In this document: positions 59,382 through 64,000 of the stretch, one piece after another
Layout: the number at the start of each line of letters is the position of its first letter
How positions within the stretch are numbered: position 1 is the stretch's first letter
Source: Curtobacterium caseinilyticum
Lineage (GTDB): Bacteria; Actinomycetota; Actinomycetes; Actinomycetales; Microbacteriaceae
DNA length: 64,000 nt
Reading direction: 5' to 3'
NCBI RefSeq assembly: GCF_030363035.1
Contig: NZ_JAUCMN010000003.1
Coordinates: 248,001-312,000, forward strand
Made by a program: the position numbers and the translations under genes
The notes under the pieces: generated by a model
What the model was told of the DNA's origin: nothing
Database searches by the model: none
Seen by the model: the letters and a program-made list of their open reading frames with translations, nothing else

Positions 59382-59410
59382 CCCGGTCGGCTCGGCGTAG
59401 CGTGCGCGCC

Positions 59411-59866
59411 ATGCACGCGATCACCCTCGCCGTGGCCGACGTCGAACGGTCGGCAGCGTTCTACCGCGCACTGCTCGACGTCGACGGCAGCGGGATCATC
59501 GGCACCGAGTACCCCGCCACCGCGACCGAGGCGGGCGGCACCACGGCGATGTTCACGCTCGACGACGGACTGATCGTCAGCGTCTACGGCCGCGAGGACA
59601 TGCGGAAGGACTCCGGCGTCACACTCGCCGTGGCACCGAGCACCACCATCGGGCACTTCGAGCCGTCGCAGGAGGCCGCACGGGCGTTCCTCGAACGAGC
59701 ACGAGCCGCGGGTGCCACCATGCTCGCCGCGCCGTACACGCGCCCGTGGGGCATGTGGTCCGGCTTCTTCCAGGACCCGGACGGCCATCTCTGGGAGGTC
59801 GTCTCGAACCCCGGCGGCGCCGACCCCGCGCACGGCGCCGAGGACCGGGACTCCGTGGAGCAGTAG
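59411..59866 (+). CDS. VOC-family protein (glyoxalase/bleomycin-resistance fold)
   Basis: A 151-residue VOC protein with the two babab halves: MHAITLAVADVERSAAFYRA at the start and GFFQDPDGHLWEVV at the end, where the PDGxxWEV motif carries a metal-ligand Glu. It is probably co-transcribed with the MarR gene 29 bp upstream. A role in dioxygenase chemistry or antibiotic binding is possible, but nothing more specific can be said. Confidence 0.92.
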   Translation: MHAITLAVADVERSAAFYRALLDVDGSGIIGTEYPATATEAGGTTAMFTLDDGLIVSVYGREDMRKDSGVTLAVAPSTTIGHFEPSQEAARAFLERARAAGATMLAAPYTRPWGMWSGFFQDPDGHLWEVVSNPGGADPAHGAEDRDSVEQ

Positions 59867-59952
59867 CTGTCGGGTCAGTCGCGAAGACTCGACGTCTTCT
59901 GCTCCACCGACGCACGATGGGCGGCGCACGACGATCGCCCGGTGACGAGCGC

Positions 59953-59977
59953 GAGGCACGGTGCACGACTGTGCCTC
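59953..59977. repeat. Small hairpin, possible degenerate copy of the palindrome family
   Basis: GAGGCAC pairs with GTGCCTC across 11 bases after the VOC gene. The GAGGCACGG/GTGCCTCC arms match the inner part of the family consensus but the outer arm is lost. Confidence 0.35.
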
Positions 59978-59996
59978 CGTGTCCTACGGTGGCGGC

Positions 59997-60560
59997 ATGG
60001 ACAGAGGGCGGGCCGTGGTCGGAGCGAGCACGATCGGCGCACTCCTCCTGGCGGCAGGACTCGTCATCGAGCTGGTTCCCGCTCCAGGGCTGACGACCGA
60101 CATCACCGCAGCAACGGCCTGCGCGCACCTCGGCGAGGAGCCGTCCACCGTGTCGGCGTGGTTCCTCACGCAGTTCGACAACGACACCGACCACGGGATC
60201 CGTGTCCTGTCGGTGCGGCCGGGCGCCGTCGAGGGTGTGCGGCTCGAGGACTTCGCGATCGCGCCGCACCCGACCACGACCGATCCCGGTCTCGTCGCGA
60301 CGGACGACGGAGCACGTCCCCCCGAATACGGACCTGCGGTGCCCGTCGACGCCGGCTTCACCGTCCCGGCGCACAGCACGCTCAACGTCGTCGGACACGT
60401 CGTGAGCGGCACGGGCGACGGCACCGGACAGGTGCGGGACATCGTGGTCACCGCCGAGGACCGGCTGGGGAGGCTGCAGTCCGTGACGCAGCACGCTGCC
60501 TTCGGGCTCGGCCCCGGCTCGGACGGCTCCGTGATGACGTTCAACTGCGACGGCACCTGA
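59997..60560 (+). CDS. Membrane-anchored hypothetical protein (187 aa)
   Basis: A 187-residue protein with an N-terminal signal or anchor segment (about 7-27; VVGASTIGALLLAAGLVIEL) and an extracellular beta-rich region containing LTQFDNDTDHGIRVLSVRPG and STLNVVGHVVSGTGDGTGQV. Two cysteines, near residues 42 and 184, could form a disulfide. No family is recognised. It converges on the ABC-F gene with only 18 bp between. Confidence 0.7.
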   Translation: MDRGRAVVGASTIGALLLAAGLVIELVPAPGLTTDITAATACAHLGEEPSTVSAWFLTQFDNDTDHGIRVLSVRPGAVEGVRLEDFAIAPHPTTTDPGLVATDDGARPPEYGPAVPVDAGFTVPAHSTLNVVGHVVSGTGDGTGQVRDIVVTAEDRLGRLQSVTQHAAFGLGPGSDGSVMTFNCDGT

Positions 60561-60578
60561 GCCCCGGCGGTCAGGCCG

Positions 60579-62444
60579 CTACACCCCGAGCTGCTCCGCC
60601 ACCTCGAGCCACCGCTCCTCGAGCTGCTCGACCTCGGCCTCGAGCCCGGCGAGCTGCGTCTGCAGCGCCCCGAGCCCGGCGTAGTCGGACTGGTCGTGCG
60701 CCGCGAACGCATCGAGCAGCTTCTGGCGGTCGGCACCGACCTTGGCGATCCGGCGGTCGAGCGCCGACATCTCCTTCTCGGCGGCGCGCCGGTCCGCCCC
60801 GGACAGGCCGACCACAGCCGACGAGCCGGAGCCGCCCGCAACCCCTGAACCAGCCCCGCCGGCACCGGAGCCGCCCGCCGGAGCGGTGTCGGGCCTCCCG
60901 GCCGTCGCGGCGGCAGCCGCAGAAGCCGTCTGCGGGACCGAGCCCGACGCTCGCAACCGCATGTACTCGTCGACACCGCCGGGCAGGTGCCGCAGGTGTC
61001 CGCCCAGCACCGCGTACTGCTGGTCGGTGACCCGCTCGAGCAGGTACCGGTCGTGCGACACGACGAGCAGGGTGCCCGGCCAGGTGTCGAGCAGGTCCTC
61101 CATGGCGGCGAGCATGTCGGTGTCGAGGTCGTTCGTCGGCTCGTCGAGGATGAGCACGTTCGGCTCGTCGAGCAGGATGAGCATGAGCTGCAGGCGACGC
61201 TTCTGCCCACCGCTGAGGTCCTTCACGGGCGTCGACAGCTGCTCCGACGTGAAGCCGAGGCGCTCGAGCAGCTGCGACGGCGTCATCTCCTTGCCGTCCG
61301 CGACGTAGCTCGTCTTCTTGCGGGCGACGACCTCGCGGACACGGTCGTCCGCGAACTGCTGCAGGTCGGCGAGCTGCTGGTCGAGCACCGCGACCTGCAC
61401 GGTCTTGCCGGTCTTCACCCGACCGACGGTGGGTTGGAGCTTGCCGGACACCAGGTTGAGCAGCGTCGACTTGCCCGCCCCGTTCGGGCCGAGGATGCCG
61501 GTCCGCTCCCCCGGCGCGATGCGCCACTCGACGTCGCGCAGGATCACGTCGTCACCGAACGAGACGCCCACGTCGAGCAGGTCGACCACGTCCTTGCCGA
61601 GTCGCGCCGTCGCGGTCTGGGACAGGGCGACGGTGTCGCGGATCGGCGGGACGTCGTCGATGAGCGCGTTCGCGGCGTCGATCCGGAACTTCGGCTTGCT
61701 CGTGCGGGCGGGCGCTCCGCGGCGGAGCCACGCGAGCTCCTTGCGCGCGAGGTTCTGGCGGCGCTGCTCGCTCGCCGCCGCCTGCCGGTCACGCTCGACG
61801 CGCTGCAGGATGTACGCCGCGTAGCCGCCCTCGAAGGGCTCGACGACACCGTCGTGCACCTCCCACGTGTCGGTCGACACCGCGTCGAGGAACCACCGGT
61901 CGTGGGTGACGACGACCATGCCGCCCTGGTTCGACGACCACCGGCGGTTGATGTGGTCGGCGAGCCACTGGATGCCCTCGACGTCGAGGTGGTTCGTCGG
62001 CTCGTCGAGGAACAGCACGTCCCAGTCGCCGACGAGCAGCTTCGCGAGCGCGATGCGTCGACGCTGCCCGCCGGACAGGTCGTCGACGACGGCGTCCCAC
62101 GGGATGTCCGACACCAGGCCGCCGATGACGTCGCGGATCTTCGGGTCGCCGGCCCACTCGTGTTCCTCGAGCTCGCCGACGACGATGCTGCCGACGGTCG
62201 CGCCGGCGGGCAGGACGTCGCGCTGGTCGAGGTAGCCGACGGTCAGCCCGCGGCGGTGGGTGACGCGCCCGGCGTCCGGCTCGAGGCGCTGCGCCAGCAG
62301 TGCGAGCAGGGTCGACTTGCCGTCACCGTTGCGGCCGACGACGCCGATGCGGTCACCCTCGTCGAGGCCGAGGGTGACGCTGTCGAAGACGACACGGGTG
62401 GGGAACTCGAGATGCACGTTCTCGGCGCCGAGGAGATGAGCCAC
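60579..62444 (-). CDS. ABC-F family ATPase (Uup-like)
   Basis: A 621-residue soluble protein with two ABC modules: Walker A GRNGDGKST (37-45) and GPNGAGKST, signature DLSGGQRRR and DLSGGQKRR, Walker B LFLDEPTN and LILDEPTN. There are no membrane segments. The linker and a C-terminal coiled coil (LDRRIAKVGADRQKLLDAFA) separated by a Gly/Ala-rich stretch match Uup-type proteins. ABC-F proteins act on ribosomes, relieving stalls, or on DNA structure. It is probably housekeeping rather than a resistance determinant. Confidence 0.94.
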   Translation of the reverse strand: MAHLLGAENVHLEFPTRVVFDSVTLGLDEGDRIGVVGRNGDGKSTLLALLAQRLEPDAGRVTHRRGLTVGYLDQRDVLPAGATVGSIVVGELEEHEWAGDPKIRDVIGGLVSDIPWDAVVDDLSGGQRRRIALAKLLVGDWDVLFLDEPTNHLDVEGIQWLADHINRRWSSNQGGMVVVTHDRWFLDAVSTDTWEVHDGVVEPFEGGYAAYILQRVERDRQAAASEQRRQNLARKELAWLRRGAPARTSKPKFRIDAANALIDDVPPIRDTVALSQTATARLGKDVVDLLDVGVSFGDDVILRDVEWRIAPGERTGILGPNGAGKSTLLNLVSGKLQPTVGRVKTGKTVQVAVLDQQLADLQQFADDRVREVVARKKTSYVADGKEMTPSQLLERLGFTSEQLSTPVKDLSGGQKRRLQLMLILLDEPNVLILDEPTNDLDTDMLAAMEDLLDTWPGTLLVVSHDRYLLERVTDQQYAVLGGHLRHLPGGVDEYMRLRASGSVPQTASAAAAATAGRPDTAPAGGSGAGGAGSGVAGGSGSSAVVGLSGADRRAAEKEMSALDRRIAKVGADRQKLLDAFAAHDQSDYAGLGALQTQLAGLEAEVEQLEERWLEVAEQLGV

Positions 62445-62490
62445 CCGTCAAGGGTAGGTGGCGCGGCGGGGTGCGGGCGCCGCGGGGCGC

Positions 62491-62539
62491 GTGCGGGGTG
62501 CGGGGTGCGGGGTGCGGGGTGCGGGGTGCGGGGTGCGGG
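62491..62539. repeat. 7-bp tandem repeat (GTGCGGG) x7
   Basis: Seven perfect copies of GTGCGGG lie 47 bp upstream of the ABC-F start codon. Perfect short arrays like this change length by slippage. G-runs spaced by three bases on one strand could also form a G-quadruplex. Confidence 0.95.
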
Positions 62540-62548
62540 GGCGTCCAC

Positions 62549-62610
62549 GGAACCAGGTTCCGGACACGACATCGCGAAGATGCGTGGTGCTGTGTCCGGA
62601 ACATGGTTCC
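62549..62610. repeat. Long inverted repeat with self-palindromic arms
   Basis: Nineteen-base arms GGAACCAGGTTCCGGACAC and GTGTCCGGAACATGGTTCC pair with one mismatch across a 24-base loop that holds a small CATC/GATG hairpin. Each arm also contains its own palindrome (GGAACC-A-GGTTCC). It sits between the ABC-F promoter region and the end of the gene at 62676. Confidence 0.85.
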
Positions 62611-62675
62611 GACGCCGGCCGCGGGTGGCAGGCCGCCGTTCCGCGCGCCACGACCGCCCGGCCGGGAGGCGCGGC

Positions 62676-63074
62676 TCAGCTCCCCGTGGTCGGCTCGCCT
62701 TCGCCCGCGGCCTCCTTGGCACGACGCAGTCGTGCCTGGGCCTCCCAGTACTCGATCTCGCGCTCGAGTTCGGCGAGCTCCTGCTCGGTGCCGGTGACGC
62801 GCTTGTCGCCGTGCGCCGCTCGGGCGTGACCGAGACTGGCGTACCGGTCCTCGTGGCGGTTCGGCTCGATGTACCGACCGTGGTTCCGGTCGTTCGCACT
62901 CCAGTCGTGCCCGACGGCGAACCACACGATGCTGCCGACGACGGGCACGAAGATGCAGATGAGGATCCACGCGAACTTCGGCAGGCCACGGACCTGGTCC
63001 TCGCCGCGCGTGACGATGTCGATCAGGGCGAAGACGAGCAGCACGATCCCCGCGCCGTACAGCAGAACGCTCAT
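62676..63074 (-). CDS. Small membrane protein with PLDc_N domain
   Basis: A 132-residue protein with two membrane segments (about 2-20 and 33-52) matching the PLDc_N (phospholipase D-nuclease N-terminal) domain: LPKFAWILICIFVPVVGSIV WFAVG. The cytoplasmic tail contains a coiled-coil stretch (TEQELAELEREIEYWEAQAR). No nuclease domain is attached. Its role is unknown; such proteins are common as stand-alone membrane proteins. Confidence 0.85.
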   Translation of the reverse strand: MSVLLYGAGIVLLVFALIDIVTRGEDQVRGLPKFAWILICIFVPVVGSIVWFAVGHDWSANDRNHGRYIEPNRHEDRYASLGHARAAHGDKRVTGTEQELAELEREIEYWEAQARLRRAKEAAGEGEPTTGS

Positions 63075-63189
63075 GTCTCCGGATTCTATGGAGCAGCCGA
63101 GTGTCGGACCACGCCCTGAACGGGTGCCGGGATCACGATCGCGCGTCGGTCTCCTGCGGGGTTCCACAGGGACCGAGGACGTCCCCGTG

Positions 63190-63636
63190 TCAGAGCGCAG
63201 CGACCCACTCGTCGGTGCCGTCCGTGAACTCCTGGCGCTTCCAGATCGGCGTCCGCTCCTTCACCAGGTCGACCAGTGCCGCGCACGCCGCGAACGCCTC
63301 GGCCCGGTGTGGCGAGGACACCGCCGCGGCGAGCGCCACGTCCCCGATGCCGAGGGCCCCGACGCGGTGCAGCACGGCGATGCGGACCTCGGGGTGGTCG
63401 GCGGCGATCGTCCGGGCCACCTCGGCGATGACCTCTCCGGCGCTCGGGTGCCGCTCGTAGTCGAGCGCGGCCACGCCCTTGCCCTCGTCGTGGTCGCGGA
63501 CGACCCCGGCGAAGGTGACCACGGCACCGTCGCGGTCGGTGGTGACGGCCGTGGAGACCTCGTCCACCGAGATCACGCGGTCCACGACGTCGGCCACCAC
63601 GACACGGTCCCCGCCCACGACCCCGTCCTCGCTCAC
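63190..63636 (-). CDS. moaE: Molybdopterin synthase catalytic subunit MoaE
   Basis: A 148-residue MoaE. It shows VVTFAGVVRDHDEGKGVAAL DYERHP, VLHRVGALGIGDVALAAAVS and the active-site region KERTPIWKRQEF with conserved lysines. MoaE, with thiocarboxylated MoaD, adds the dithiolene sulfurs to precursor Z. It starts at a GTG overlapping the stop codon of the upstream mog gene. The family usually ends near 150 residues, so it is complete. Molybdenum enzymes are expected elsewhere in the genome. Confidence 0.95.
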   Translation of the reverse strand: MSEDGVVGGDRVVVADVVDRVISVDEVSTAVTTDRDGAVVTFAGVVRDHDEGKGVAALDYERHPSAGEVIAEVARTIAADHPEVRIAVLHRVGALGIGDVALAAAVSSPHRAEAFAACAALVDLVKERTPIWKRQEFTDGTDEWVAAL

Positions 63637-64000
63637 GACGCGCTCCGGGGTGCGTGCCCGGCGCCGTGCAGCTGCGCGAGGACGTGGTCGAGCACACCGT
63701 CGAGCACAGCCAAGCCGTCGGCGACCCCGCCCCGCGACCCCGGCAGGGTCAGCACGAGCGTCCGCCCGCCGGCGATCCCCGCGACCCCTCGGGTCAGGAG
63801 CGCCGTGGGCCCCGCACTCGCGAGTCCTCGTCGGCGGATCTCCTCGACGAGGCCCGGGAGTTCGAGGTCGATGAGGGGCGCGACGGCCTCGGGCGTCCGG
63901 TCCGTCGGGGTGACGCCGGTCCCGCCCGTGGTCACGACGACCTTCGCGTCGGCGAGCAGTTCGGCGGTGACGGTCTCGGCGATGGCTCCGCCGTCCGGCA
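63633..64000 (-). CDS. Molybdopterin adenylyltransferase Mog/MoaB, 5' end outside the window
   Basis: The last 122 codons of a MogA/MoaB-type protein. The GGTGV signature VVVTTGGTGVTPTDRTPEA and the following LIDLELPGLVEEIRRRGLAS and TLVLTLPGSRGG are typical. The enzyme adenylates molybdopterin before molybdate insertion. It overlaps moaE by GTGA, so the two are co-expressed in a molybdenum-cofactor operon that continues beyond the right edge. Confidence 0.93.
   Translation of the reverse strand, partial: PDGGAIAETVTAELLADAKVVVTTGGTGVTPTDRTPEAVAPLIDLELPGLVEEIRRRGLASAGPTALLTRGVAGIAGGRTLVLTLPGSRGGVADGLAVLDGVLDHVLAQLHGAGHAPRSAS

Noticed and set aside
1..64000. CRISPR arrays, insertion sequences, prophage or attachment sites
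   Set aside because: No repeat-spacer array, transposase, integrase or phage gene is visible. The tandem repeats have no spacers and the dispersed palindromes contain no gene.

Overview
The window is about 64 kb of very GC-rich DNA with almost exclusively G or C at third codon positions. Together with LAXTG-type wall-sorting signals, GTG starts, many ATGA/GTGA stop-start overlaps, MmyB-type XRE regulators and many binding-protein-dependent sugar importers, this points to a Gram-positive high-GC actinobacterium. Microbacteriaceae is the best fit (Curtobacterium-like; inference, no marker gene is present to prove it). No insertion sequence, phage, plasmid or CRISPR locus is visible; the window reads as chromosomal and geared to carbohydrates and the cell surface.

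Layout. 1-2.8 kb: the C-terminal part of a LacI regulator, an AraC regulator and a MarR regulator. 3.0-15.1 kb: a sugar-uptake region. A binding protein and two permeases run leftwards (3027-6186) next to a LacI repressor (6433-7452). A divergent operon runs rightwards (7695-12858) with a second importer, a ThuA-like protein and a Gfo/Idh/MocA oxidoreductase, behind a twin AAGCGCTT operator. A NarL-type two-component system follows. 15.2-24 kb: surface functions, namely two secreted proteins (one a LAFTG-anchored metallophosphoesterase) and a tightly overlapped three-gene operon (18973-23956) encoding a cellulose-synthase-like glycosyltransferase, a SpoIIAB/RsbW-like ATPase and a GH26-like/OpgC acyltransferase fusion. 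24-36 kb: a TetR-controlled NAD-dependent epimerase-like gene with two clear operator copies, a secreted Fn3/beta-propeller protein, DeaD helicase, a 14-TM drug exporter with its TetR, a LAWTG wall protein, and an SDR/TetR pair. 36-49 kb: GH16, DUF808, Kup potassium importer, a 32-residue membrane peptide, a nucleosidase, a CBM32-like glycosidase, an FNT channel, a BLUF photoreceptor, a flavin oxidoreductase, an SDR and an XRE regulator. 49-58 kb: a histidine-rich DUF4396 membrane protein behind a CsoR-like operator, then an acid-sugar catabolic region (DUF1537 kinase, PdxA2, DeoR, aldo-keto reductase, DapA-family aldolase, VOC protein, SLC13 permease, BNR glycosidase). 58.7-64 kb: tRNA-Gln(UUG), a MarR regulator, VOC protein, ABC-F ATPase, small membrane protein, and moaE with a partial mog at the right edge.

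Two patterns cut across the genes. First, at least nine copies of a conserved long palindrome (arm consensus GACGGACGGGAGGC) sit in intergenic DNA, mostly between convergent genes, and look like bidirectional U-less terminators or a dispersed palindromic repeat. Second, short tandem repeats of 10, 15, 18 or 24 bp begin at or around stop codons in three places. The strongest candidate for an under-described system is the glycosyltransferase/ATPase/OpgC operon, in which the GH26-like domain appears to have lost both catalytic glutamates and the glycosyltransferase carries a helical insertion of about 145 residues.
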